Below are positions 1 through 7,196 of a stretch of DNA of 8,696 bases, one piece after another. The DNA is from CAYSPU01 sp964432995. GTDB taxonomy: Bacteria > Verrucomicrobiota > Verrucomicrobiia > Limisphaerales > JAHDYP01. The number at the start of each line of letters is the position of its first letter. The first letter of the stretch is position 1. Both the position numbers and the translations under genes were made by a program. The notes under the pieces are model-generated. The model saw nothing but the letters and a program-made list of their open reading frames with translations. It made no database searches and was not told where the DNA came from. Location: assembly GCA_964432995.1 (NCBI GenBank), contig CAYSPU010000245.1, positions 1 through 8,696 on the forward strand, in the 5' to 3' direction.

Positions 1-3000
1 AACATCCTCGTCACCCTCCACGACGGCGTGGCTGTCCCCAAGGTCATTGATTTCGGCATTGCCAAGGCCACTGACCAGCGGCTGACCGACAAGACCCTCT
101 TCACCGAGTTCCAGGCCTTCATCGGCACTCCCGCCTACATGAGCCCGGAGCAGGCGGAGATGAGCGGTCTGGACATTGATACGCGCACGGATGTCTACAG
201 CCTGGGTGTGCTCCTGTATGAGATCCTGACCGGCAAGACGCCCTTCGATCCCCAGGAACTCCTCTCCTCGGGGATCGACGGCATGCGCCGCACCATCCGC
301 GAACGCGATCCCGTGGCGCCTTCGACGCGATTCCGCACGATGCTGGACGCCGAACGAACCAGCACCGCCCAACGGCACCAGTCCGAACCCGCCAAGTTGG
401 CCAGCGTGCTCCGCGGCGACCTCGATTGGATCGTCCTCAAAGCCCTCGAGAAGGACCGCAACCGCCGGTATGAGACGGCGAACGATTTGGCCCTGGACGT
501 CCGTCGCCACCTCGACGACGAACCCATCTACGCCCGCCCGCCCAGCCCGATCTATCGGCTTCAGAAACTGGTCCGGCGGAATCTGCTCGCCTTCGGCGCC
601 GCTGGGGCCATCGCCGCGGCCCTGATCGCCGGCCTGGCCATCTCCACCTGGCAGTACCTCGAGAAGAGCAAGGCTTACCGTCAGGTCTCCGAGGCCAAGC
701 GCGCCGAAAGCCTGCTGCGACAGGAAGCCGACACCGCCCGTCTGCAGGCCGAACACCAGGCGCTGGCCGCCCGCCGCAAGGCCTACGCCGCCGACATGAA
801 CGGCGTCCAGCAGGCCCTCGAGGTGAACAACCTCGGCCGCGCCCAGGAATTGCTCGACGCCCAGCGTCCCCCGTCCGGGCAACTCGACCTGCGCGGCTGG
901 GAATGGCGCTACCTCTGGCAGCACTGCCAGAGCGACGCCCTCTTCACCCTCTGCCGGCAGTCCAACGAAATCCAGTCTCTCACCGTCTCCGCCGATGGTC
1001 TGTGGGTCGCCGTCAGCGAATCCGGAGGCGAACTCTCCATCTGGGATCTCGTCGCCCGCCGTGAGACCGCCCGCCTGAAGTCCACCCCGCGCGCGCGGCC
1101 CGCCTTCTCTCCGGCCGCCCCCTGGCTCGCGTTCATCACGGCCGAAACCGAAGGCCCGGCCCCGGGCCCCCCCGGCCGACAACAACGCGTCCGCGTCTGG
1201 AATGTCGCCGAAGGGACAACCATCGTCGACCTCGCCCTCGATGCCGGATGCCGCGGGCTGGCGTTCTCCACCAACGGAACCCAACTCCTGACGATCGGCT
1301 TCGATCGCCAAGCCACAACGTGGAGCGTGCCCGACGGAACCCGCATCCGAACGCAGGCCCTCCCCGAGCTTCCACGTTTCAGCAGCGTCGTCGAGATCTC
1401 CCGCGACCTCTCCCTGGCCGCTTTCGGCGCCCAGGGCAGCAACCTCTGCGTCGTCGACCTCAACACGGGCACCGAGCGCTGGAGCGCCCGAGCAGCCGAG
1501 GAAAGCATCACGGCGCTGGCGTTCTCGCCCGACGCCAAGATCCTGGCCTCGGGAGCGGGCTATGTGGAATCCGGAATCCGCTTGTGGGACGTCCGCAACG
1601 GCTCGGAGCTCGGCTCACTCGAAGGCCATCGGACCTACGTCGCGTCGCTGGTCTTCTGGCCCGACGGCCAGACCCTGGCCTCCGCCAGCGGCGATCAGAC
1701 CATTCGCCTCTGGGACCTCTCGAGCCACCGCTGGTTTCTGCAACGTCTCGAAAGTTGGCGCCAGGAGGGACCGCGCCCGGACCTCCAACGAGCCGGTCCG
1801 CCTTTCCCGGCCCCGTCGCGCATCGAACCGCCAGGCACGGAGCCGCCAAGCGAGGGACCGCCTCCTCCGCAAATGGCGCCACCAGAGCAAACCGCCCGCC
1901 GCCGTCCCTTCCGCTTCGGACATGGCAACTCCCGCCCCACCGCCACCCTCCGCGGGCACCAACTCGAGGTCTGGAGTCTCGCGCTGCTGCCCGATCGCAT
2001 TCGCCTCATCAGCGGCAGCAAGGACGGCTCGGTTCTGGTCTGGGACACCACCCGGCTCCCGCGGGATGATTCGCACTTCACGCTGCCGGTCCGAGCCCGC
2101 GCCTGGCGCATCGCCGCCGATGGCCAATCCGTCGTCACCATCGACGAGCAAGGGCAGGTCGTTCGCTGGCAGGGACCGGACTTCCAGGAGCCGGAGACCG
2201 TGCTCGCGCACGGCCCCAACCCCGCCGGGGCCCTGTTCTCTGCCGATGCCCGGTTTCTCGCCGTGCGCGACGCCAGCGGCGCCGTTCAAGTCTGGAACTT
2301 GCCGGAACACGCGTTGCTCCGCGAATTCACCCCGGACGTGGGCGCCACCTTCCCGGTGGCCTTCGTGGCGCCGGAGAATCACTTGGTCACCCGCAGTTTC
2401 CCGGAAAACGCCTTCCGCGAGTGGGACATTGCCACCGGCCGGCAAGTCCGCTCGTGGCAACTCACCCCCATAGCCGCCCCCCACGTCGGCGGCGGCTTCT
2501 TCCCCGGCCCGGGACTCCATTTCGGCACGGCCCTCTCTCCGGACGGCCAATGGTGGATCCAGGCCAGCGACGATGGCACCGGCCAACTCCGCAACCTCCG
2601 CACCGGCCAGGAATCCATCCTGAAACTCGAACTCAAACAAATCCGCCAAATGGCCTTCTCGCCCGACGGCCGGCTCCTCGCCGTCGTCAGCGGCAGCGGC
2701 GCCGGCGGACTCTGGGACACCGCCACCGGCCAGCGCGTCGTCACCCTCCGCGGCTTCCTGCAAGCCATGAACTCCGTCGCCTTCTCCCCCGACGGCCAGC
2801 GCCTCGCCATCGGCGGCGACGGCAACGAAGCCGTCAAACTCTGGGATGTCCAAAGTCTCCAGGAATTGCTCACCCTGGATGGCCAGGGCTCCGCCTTCGC
2901 GAGCGTGGCGTTTTCCGCCGATGGCAACCTCCTCGTCGCCAGCAACGCCAAGGGAATCGTCCACGTCTGGCGCGCGGCCTCCCCTAGCGAAATCGCCCAG

Positions 3001-3021
3001 CGCGAGTCCGGCAACCGCTGA
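1..3021 (+). CDS. Membrane-anchored serine/threonine protein kinase with C-terminal WD40 propellers (5' end off window)
   Basis: Probable Hanks-type Ser/Thr kinase acting as a membrane sensor. The frame is open from base 1. The first codons (N-I-L-V) match the end of the HRDxKPxN catalytic loop, so the HRD aspartate and N-lobe lie upstream and the GTG at 28 is internal. Counting from that GTG, the DFG magnesium loop is at 8-10, GTPAYMSPE (activation segment end) at 33-41, TDVYSLG at 54-60, and the kinase C-lobe ends near 162. One hydrophobic helix (about 186-208) follows, then a charged, probably coiled-coil stretch (211-265) and the junction GWEWRYLW (290-297). From about 315 to the end I count 14 WD40-like blades, many ending in LWD or VWN, enough for two seven-bladed propellers. 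Topology puts the kinase in the cytoplasm and, if the helix spans, the propellers outside. Ligand and targets are unknown. The stop is TGA at 3019-3021. Confidence 0.93.
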   Translation, partial: NILVTLHDGVAVPKVIDFGIAKATDQRLTDKTLFTEFQAFIGTPAYMSPEQAEMSGLDIDTRTDVYSLGVLLYEILTGKTPFDPQELLSSGIDGMRRTIRERDPVAPSTRFRTMLDAERTSTAQRHQSEPAKLASVLRGDLDWIVLKALEKDRNRRYETANDLALDVRRHLDDEPIYARPPSPIYRLQKLVRRNLLAFGAAGAIAAALIAGLAISTWQYLEKSKAYRQVSEAKRAESLLRQEADTARLQAEHQALAARRKAYAADMNGVQQALEVNNLGRAQELLDAQRPPSGQLDLRGWEWRYLWQHCQSDALFTLCRQSNEIQSLTVSADGLWVAVSESGGELSIWDLVARRETARLKSTPRARPAFSPAAPWLAFITAETEGPAPGPPGRQQRVRVWNVAEGTTIVDLALDAGCRGLAFSTNGTQLLTIGFDRQATTWSVPDGTRIRTQALPELPRFSSVVEISRDLSLAAFGAQGSNLCVVDLNTGTERWSARAAEESITALAFSPDAKILASGAGYVESGIRLWDVRNGSELGSLEGHRTYVASLVFWPDGQTLASASGDQTIRLWDLSSHRWFLQRLESWRQEGPRPDLQRAGPPFPAPSRIEPPGTEPPSEGPPPPQMAPPEQTARRRPFRFGHGNSRPTATLRGHQLEVWSLALLPDRIRLISGSKDGSVLVWDTTRLPRDDSHFTLPVRARAWRIAADGQSVVTIDEQGQVVRWQGPDFQEPETVLAHGPNPAGALFSADARFLAVRDASGAVQVWNLPEHALLREFTPDVGATFPVAFVAPENHLVTRSFPENAFREWDIATGRQVRSWQLTPIAAPHVGGGFFPGPGLHFGTALSPDGQWWIQASDDGTGQLRNLRTGQESILKLELKQIRQMAFSPDGRLLAVVSGSGAGGLWDTATGQRVVTLRGFLQAMNSVAFSPDGQRLAIGGDGNEAVKLWDVQSLQELLTLDGQGSAFASVAFSADGNLLVASNAKGIVHVWRAASPSEIAQRESGNR
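1744..1917 (+). other. Proline-rich insertion between WD40 blades 6 and 7
   Basis: Inside the kinase-WD40 gene, about 58 residues (573-630 counted from the GTG at 28) separate a blade ending in LWDLSSHR from the next starting at ATLRGHQ. In ordinary WD40 runs these would be nearly adjacent. The segment is rich in proline, arginine and glutamate, including a PPPP run, and has no WD40 pattern. It is in frame and the propeller resumes normally afterwards, so it looks like a disordered surface loop, not a broken gene. A role in protein binding is possible but not shown. Confidence 0.6.
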
Positions 3022-3054
3022 ACATTCCGGCAGCACCGCGGATCGTGTCGAGGA

Positions 3055-3098
3055 GACGCGAATTTCGCTAATTGGCGCGAATTCGCGAGATTCGCGTC
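3055..3098. repeat. Inverted repeat around a perfect 12-bp palindrome
   Basis: GACGCGAAT (3055-3063) and ATTCGCGTC (3090-3098) are exact reverse complements. Between them lies the perfect palindrome CGCGAATTCGCG (3076-3087) and a related GCGAATTTCGC (3058-3068). The whole block is variations on GCGAATT. It starts 34 bp after the kinase stop and is followed by a pyrimidine tract (about 3099-3120). It may be a dispersed intergenic repeat, or a folded 3' end acting as a terminator for the kinase transcript. Only this copy is in the window, so neither reading can be settled here. Confidence 0.6.
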
Positions 3099-3151
3099 GT
3101 CCCCTCTCCTCTTTCTTTCCCCGGTGCTGCGGCTCCCACCGGTTGTATAGA

Positions 3152-3172
3152 ATCCCGCCGCCGAGGCGGGAT
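3152..3172 (+). terminator. GC-rich hairpin followed by a short T-rich stretch
   Basis: ATCCCGCC (3152-3159) pairs perfectly with GGCGGGAT (3165-3172) around the 5-nt loop GCCGA, and TCTTCCC follows. This resembles a rho-independent terminator with a weak T tail. It sits about 130 bp after the kinase stop and 150 bp before the next likely start, a fitting place to separate the two plus-strand genes. The weak T tail and the distance keep confidence moderate. Confidence 0.4.
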
Positions 3173-3319
3173 CTTCCCGGAGCCGACAGAGCGCCCATCC
3201 GCAGGGGCGAAAACCGCGCGCTGACCGGGGACGACCGAGCCCTTAGCGCCACTTACGCGAGGATCCGGGCGGCAACGAGGCGCGTGCCATTTGCGTCCGT
3301 CTCTGCTACGTTCCTCCTC

Positions 3320-4966
3320 ATGAATCTCCCGACCCATTCTGGGATACCACTAACCATGAAGGGTAGGGCGACCTCTCCGAGGGCGCCGCAGGATGCTGCA
3401 TCCGACCCACTGATTTCCGGCGCGCTGCGGAGACCTGCTCGCGAGTCTTTCTCGGAGTCGCGCCCTACCAGTCTTCAGGGTAACCTGCCATCTGCCGATC
3501 CGTGGCGCGTTGTGTGGGCGGCGCTGGTCCTTGTCCTCTGCCTTCCGCCATGCGCGGTCGCGTCCGAACCGCCTCCCGGTTCCTCCTGGCATTACACTCT
3601 GCTCCCGGAAAGCCAGTTGGTCGACGACGCTCCCGGCGGTGGTCGTCCGACCATCTTCGCGCCGCTCCGCGGAACGTTCGAACTCGAGGCAACCGATGAG
3701 AACCCGCTCTACACCTACTACCGTTGGAGGCTGGTCGCGTGGACTGCGGACGGCGCCAATTCCTACAAACTCACCGGCGAGGGCACCCACCAGGTCGGCG
3801 GCGAGGTCGCCCTGACGCAGGAACTCTTCCTCGAAGTCACTATCGACAGTGGCGATTCCCCGCGGGTCTGCTACTTCACCAACGGCACCCACCAACTCTC
3901 GCGCCTCTGGCCCATGATCGCCGTCAGCGTGGACCAAACTAACGGCCTGGCCATGCAAACGTTCCATCTCGACATCTTCGCCGCCCCAATCCGCGAGATC
4001 TGGTTCTCGACCAGCGCCGGGTTCACCCCGGGCATCTGGCCCGGACTCACCAATCGGGTCAGCGCCGGCGACCTGGTCTCCTCGACGGGTCGCGTCGTCC
4101 GCCGCAACGAGGATCTCACCCGGCGCCTGGGCATGATGCCCATGCTGGCGGACCTCAGCCTGGACGCCGTCGACATCCTGCCCGGGGGCGAGGTGGTTTT
4201 CTCGACCGGGACGGACGATTTCAGCGAGACCCTCGGTCCGCTTCATGCCGGCGACGTCCTCTCCGACCGCGGCCGCGTCGTGACGGACTACGCCGCGCTC
4301 ATTGGCGCCTTCGGCCCCGAGCCGCCGGTGGCCGACGAGGGCCTCGACGCCCTGCAAATCCAGTCGGATGGCGAGGTCTACTTCTCGGTGACCAACACCT
4401 TCTTCTCGGAGCGAACCGGGCAGACCATTGGCCACGGCGACTTGCTCTCGAGCAGCGGGGCGATCGTGCGGCGCAACGCCGAGCTGATTGCGCGTTTCAA
4501 GCCCACGAACCCGGATACCGATATCGGCCTTAGCGCCGTCCACGTCTGGCCAAGCGGCGAGGTCTGGTTCGCGATCGAGACCGGGTTCACGGGGCCGGAG
4601 TTCGCGATCTACCATCCCGGTGACCTGCTCAGCGACCAGGGCTACGTTGTCTGCCGCAACCTCGATCTCGTCGGCGCCTTCCAACCGCTCGAAGACGCCG
4701 CCAGCTTCGGCCTGGACGCCCTGTTCGTTGTCACGGACACCCTGCCACCAGCCACCGAGCCCCCAAAACTGGCCGCGGCCGGAGTGCAGATTGTCGATGG
4801 GACCGTGCGCATCGACTGGAGTGGCGAGGGCCGGCTCTACCAACTCGAGAAGGCCACCCATCCCGCCGGGCCGTGGACGCCGGTTGGCCCCATCAGCCCC
4901 GACCTTGGATTCACGGACACCGCCGGCATCGCTCCCGCTGCCTACTACCGTCTCCTGCAGTGGTAA
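3320..4966 (+). CDS. Uncharacterised secreted protein with four tandem ~60-residue repeats
   Basis: No function is recognised. With the ATG at 3320 it has 548 residues. A hydrophobic segment at about 64-77 ends in PPCAVAS, a plausible signal peptidase site after AVA. A beta-rich N-terminal region (about 90-220) contains FTNGTHQLSRLWPMIAV. Four tandem repeats fill about 226-468, each built as a GEVWFS-like strand, GDLLSxxGxVVRRN, and a closing GLDAL. The C-terminal module (about 482-548) has YQLEKATHPAGPW and ends YYRLLQW; it resembles a terminal domain I associate with verrucomicrobial secreted proteins. The frame is open back to 2846 but overlaps the kinase there, so a start after 3021 is more likely. 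ATG 3320, ATG 3356 (with GGGA about 10 bases upstream) and GTG 3512 are all possible. The first two give an unusually long, basic n-region encoded by the palindromic element at 3362-3469; GTG 3512 would begin right at the hydrophobic core. The coding frame is firm, the start is not. Confidence 0.8.
   Translation: MNLPTHSGIPLTMKGRATSPRAPQDAASDPLISGALRRPARESFSESRPTSLQGNLPSADPWRVVWAALVLVLCLPPCAVASEPPPGSSWHYTLLPESQLVDDAPGGGRPTIFAPLRGTFELEATDENPLYTYYRWRLVAWTADGANSYKLTGEGTHQVGGEVALTQELFLEVTIDSGDSPRVCYFTNGTHQLSRLWPMIAVSVDQTNGLAMQTFHLDIFAAPIREIWFSTSAGFTPGIWPGLTNRVSAGDLVSSTGRVVRRNEDLTRRLGMMPMLADLSLDAVDILPGGEVVFSTGTDDFSETLGPLHAGDVLSDRGRVVTDYAALIGAFGPEPPVADEGLDALQIQSDGEVYFSVTNTFFSERTGQTIGHGDLLSSSGAIVRRNAELIARFKPTNPDTDIGLSAVHVWPSGEVWFAIETGFTGPEFAIYHPGDLLSDQGYVVCRNLDLVGAFQPLEDAASFGLDALFVVTDTLPPATEPPKLAAAGVQIVDGTVRIDWSGEGRLYQLEKATHPAGPWTPVGPISPDLGFTDTAGIAPAAYYRLLQW
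3362..3469. repeat. Palindromic repeat element, copy 1 (MITE/REP-like), within the N-terminal coding region
   Basis: A 108-bp element begins GGTAGGGCGACCTCTCCGAG (3362-3381) and ends CTCGGAGTCGCGCCCTACC (3451-3469). The ends are imperfect inverted repeats of about 20 nt. Its first 28 bases are identical to 5112-5139. An internal hairpin, GGATGC-T-GCATCC, lies at 3391-3403. No transposase is present and no clear target duplication was seen. It lies immediately after ATGAAG (3356-3361) and upstream of the signal-peptide core of the secreted protein, so it is either translated as part of a long n-region or sits in the 5' leader if translation starts downstream. Confidence 0.75.
3995..4723 (+). 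repeat. Four tandem protein repeats inside the secreted protein
   Basis: Repeats begin near 3995, 4190, 4373 and 4559, spaced 61-65 codons apart. They share an E(I/V)(W/V/Y)F(S/A) strand, then GD(L/V)(L/V)S plus G.(V/I)V and a following N or Y, then a hydrophobic segment (LIGAF, LIARF or LVGAF in repeats 2-4) and a final (G/S)L(D/S)A(V/L). Protein identity between repeats is moderate, indicating old duplication. The regular spacing suggests either blades of a beta-propeller or a beta-solenoid; the sequence alone does not decide. Confidence 0.75.
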
Positions 4967-5075
4967 CGATTGCGGGCGAACCGGCAACGCCACGAGCGAG
5001 CACGCGAGACGGGGCACTGCCCCCGCCGGGCGGCTGGAGCCGCAGCCGAAGGTGTCAGGCGTGTTCGGCGCACCC

Positions 5076-5128
5076 GGAGGTCGCGCCCAACCATCGGCAT
5101 CTGGAGTAGACGGTAGGGCGACCTCTCC
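5076..5128. terminator. Long hairpin between convergent genes, from facing element ends
   Basis: GGAGGTCGCGCCCAACC (5076-5092) can pair with GGTAGGGCGACCTCTCC (5112-5128) across a 19-nt loop, including a run of 7-8 perfect pairs (GAGGTCGC with GCGACCTC). The left arm looks like the right end of a third, degraded palindromic element; the right arm is the left end of copy 2. It sits between the plus-strand secreted-protein gene (stop 4966) and the minus-strand Ppx/GppA gene (stop 5242), where a bidirectional transcription barrier would be useful. There is no T tract, so intrinsic termination is uncertain. The rest of 4967-5075 shows GC-rich sequence and no gene. Confidence 0.4.
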
Positions 5129-5224
5129 GAGGGCGCCGCTGGAGAATTGTAGATGCGGGTCGATCCCGCGGCCGCGGGACGCGGTCCGGAAGAACGGGCG
5201 GGCGTGCGGACTTGGTCGCCCTCC
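5112..5224. repeat. Palindromic repeat element, copy 2
   Basis: This copy starts with the same 28 bases as copy 1 (5112-5139 equals 3362-3389) and ends near GGTCGCCCTCC (5214-5224), nearly complementary to its start GGTAGGGCGACC. Length is about 113 bp against 108 bp for copy 1. The interiors differ; at its centre is a perfect 16-bp palindrome, TCCCGCGGCCGCGGGA (5164-5179). Conserved ends with variable interiors suit a non-autonomous, transposase-dependent or REP-like family. It ends 17 bp from the stop codon of the Ppx/GppA gene. Confidence 0.7.
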
Positions 5225-5241
5225 GCCCTCCGTCCTCTGAC

Positions 5242-6204
5242 CTAAGACTCCGGACTCCCTTCCTCCATCAGCGCCGCGTAGCGCAGACTCCGGACGCTCA
5301 CCTGCATTCCCCGGAGTTGCAGGCGATCCACCACCGCTTCGTAGATGGCCACCCCTGACAGCATCACATCAGCGCGCTCCGGAGGCATGCCGGGTATCCG
5401 ACGCCGGTCCGCCAGCGACATGCCCCATAACCGGGCGCGCCATTCCCGCAGCCGCGCGCCGGACAACTCGGCGCCGTCAAGAACTTCGCGGACATAACCG
5501 TCGTGCCCTTTCTCGATCTTGGCCAACACGGTGGCGGTGCCGCTGGTCCCGATCACCCACGGCTTCTGACCGCCCAACACCCCGAGGTGCGGGCCCAGCG
5601 CGGGCAGAATCTCGCCGGTGAACACCTCGTCCAAGCTCTCCAAGCACCGGCGCCAACCCGCGTCATCCGGCGGATCTCCCGGCTGGCAGCGTTCCAGCAA
5701 CCGGACCGTTCCCAACCCAAAGCTCTGTCGGAACCACACCTCCCGCCCCCGCCCAAGCGCGATCTCTGTGCTGCCCCCGCCCGAGTCCACCAGCAGGAGC
5801 ACGCGTCCCGCCAGCCGCGGATCCGACCCCACCCCCCGCCACACCCAGTCGGCTTCCTGCGCGCCCGAAAGCACTTCCAGCAGAAGCCCCGTCGTCTGCC
5901 GGATGGCCGACACCAGCTCGTCCGCGTTCACGGCGTCGCGCGCCGCGCTGGTCGCAATGACTCGCACCTGCGCCGCGCCCAGTTGTCGCGCTTCCCGGAC
6001 GAAGCGGCCAACGGTCCGGACCGTGGCGCAGAGCGGACCCGCTTGGAGCCGACGCGACGCGTAGAAACCGCTCCCGAGCCGTGTCTGATCGCTGGTCTCG
6101 TGAACCGGGACGACGTCCCCGGCAATATCCGCCACGAGCAACTTGACGGAATTGGTGCCGATGTCGATGACCGCACGGCGGCGGGCAGGAGCGGGGCAGA
6201 TCAT
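5242..6204 (-). CDS. ppx: Ppx/GppA-family exopolyphosphatase / guanosine pentaphosphate phosphohydrolase
   Basis: Cytoplasmic enzyme of the ASKHA superfamily that releases phosphate from polyphosphate ends or from pppGpp; sequence alone does not tell which. The 320 residues cover both actin-like halves and match the short, HD-less form. Visible motifs: phosphate-1 loop DIGTNSVKLLVAD (14-26), TSAARDA (85-91), SGAQEA (113-118) whose Glu matches the catalytic Glu of Ppx, phosphate-2 loop DSGGGSTE (140-147), SFGLGTVRLLE (161-171), GTSGTATVLA (219-228), and RRIPGMPPERADVMLSG (268-284). The usual C-terminal GLREG reads SLRYA here (306-310). The start is ATG at 6204; the frame lacks a clear Shine-Dalgarno. 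It lies 13 bp downstream of the ROK kinase and is probably the last gene of the minus-strand operon. The family is clear; substrate is open between Ppx and GppA. Confidence 0.92.
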   Translation of the reverse strand: MICPAPARRRAVIDIGTNSVKLLVADIAGDVVPVHETSDQTRLGSGFYASRRLQAGPLCATVRTVGRFVREARQLGAAQVRVIATSAARDAVNADELVSAIRQTTGLLLEVLSGAQEADWVWRGVGSDPRLAGRVLLLVDSGGGSTEIALGRGREVWFRQSFGLGTVRLLERCQPGDPPDDAGWRRCLESLDEVFTGEILPALGPHLGVLGGQKPWVIGTSGTATVLAKIEKGHDGYVREVLDGAELSGARLREWRARLWGMSLADRRRIPGMPPERADVMLSGVAIYEAVVDRLQLRGMQVSVRSLRYAALMEEGSPES

Positions 6205-6217
6205 GGACCGCGAAGCA

Positions 6218-7196
6218 CTAGCGCAGGCTGTTTCGGGCCAGCACGGCCCCGCCGGTTATCCCCGCCTCATCCCCCAAACTCGAAGCGATAATGTCAACGC
6301 CCTTCGCGGTTCCGGACATCGCGTAATCCTTCGCCGTCTCGATGACGATCGCCATCATGTCGTCCGCCAGTTGCTGGATGAGGCCGCCGCCGAGAACCAC
6401 GACCTCGGGGTTGAGGATATTGACGAGGTTGGCGACGGCAATGCCGGTGTATTCGGCCGCTTCCTCAATCACCTTCTCCACGAACTTGTCCCCCTTCTTG
6501 AGGGCCCGACGCAGGTCGCCGCTCCGCAGGTCGGCCAGATCGGAGCCGAGCATATCCGTCAGCACCGTCTTCTGCCCCTCTTTGACGGCGCTCTCGATGC
6601 GGCGGAAGATGGCCGTGCGGCTGGCGAGGGCTTCGAAACAACCGCGGTTCCCGCAATTGCACTTGGGCCCGCTCACATCAAGCACCATGTGTCCCACCTC
6701 CCCCGCCGTCCGGTTGAAGCCCGCATACGGGCGCCCGTCGATGATCAGACCTCCCCCGATCCCGGTGCCGATGAAGATCCCCACCAGGCTGCGCGGTTTG
6801 CCTTTGAGTTCGACGTGATAGACACCCAACGTGCAGACGTTGCAGTCGTTCTCGACGAAGACCGGCACGTCCAACAGCTTGCCCAGGTCCTTCTGCAGCG
6901 GAATGTCCTTCCAGTCCGGCAGATTGGGCGCGAATATCACCCGCCGGATTCACCGTCCCCGGCGCCCCCACCCCCACCCCCCGCACCTGCTTCATCGAAA
7001 GGTCACACTCGTCCGCCGCGTCCTTCACACAACGGGCGATCCGCTCAATGACCGCATCGGGGCCGCGCAGCGCCTTCGTGCTCAGTCGCGCGGTGCCCAC
7101 ACAGCGCAACTGGGAGTCAAACACCCCGGCCATGATCTTGGTGCCACCCAGGTCCACTCCGACCAGGTACTCTTTCTTGTCGCTGGATTCGGCCAT
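6218..7196 (-). pseudogene. ROK-family sugar kinase (glucokinase-like), interrupted by a frameshift
   Basis: ROK kinases phosphorylate glucose or related sugars with ATP in the cytoplasm. The N-terminal part starts at ATG 7196 and carries the phosphate loop VDLGGTK (14-20) and GVGVGAPGTVNPA (73-85), then leaves the family pattern. The rest continues in another frame from GTG 6940: VIFAPNLPDW, the catalytic END (115-117 in the joined protein), GTGIGGG (143-149), EVGH (166-169), and the zinc site with His169 and CNCGNRGC (Cys179, 181, 186). A single extra G in the GGG at 6942-6940 restores a 325-residue protein, the normal ROK length. The second frame has a TGA at 6952-6950, so the shift lies between there and about 6935. 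All other motifs are intact, so the break is recent or a sequencing error. The gap to the upstream kinase gene is 40 bp. No DNA-binding domain is present, so it is an enzyme and not a ROK repressor. Sugar specificity is inferred. Confidence 0.85.

Noticed and set aside
1248..2473. Two plus-strand frames overlapping the WD40 region
   Set aside because: Arg/Pro/Ala-rich shadow frames of the WD40 coding sequence; the WD40 pattern continues unbroken in the main frame on both sides.
1615..3252. Long minus-strand open frame opposite the kinase-WD40 gene
   Set aside because: It lies antisense to a gene with clear domain evidence, has no recognisable motif, and long antisense frames are expected at this GC content.
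2846..3319. Upstream extension of the secreted-protein frame to ATG 2846
   Set aside because: It overlaps the kinase gene by about 175 bases in another frame and then crosses the intergenic palindromes; the translation has no domain-like character.
3350..5017. Long minus-strand open frame opposite the secreted-protein gene
   Set aside because: The plus strand shows a signal peptide, four-fold protein repeats and a terminal module; the antisense frame shows only low-complexity Gly/Ala/Arg/Glu-rich sequence and echoes of the repeats.
3362..5224. Composite transposon made of the two palindromic elements and the gene between them
   Set aside because: No transposase, no target-site duplication at the outer ends, and the copies are short and divergent inside; only shared repeat ends can be claimed.
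6966..6985. C-rich run as the site of the ROK frameshift
   Set aside because: The N-terminal frame reads GVGVGAPG correctly through this run, so the shift is further downstream, near 6942-6940.
5503..7051. Plus-strand open frames opposite the Ppx/GppA and ROK genes
   Set aside because: Antisense to well-recognised enzymes, without motifs of their own.
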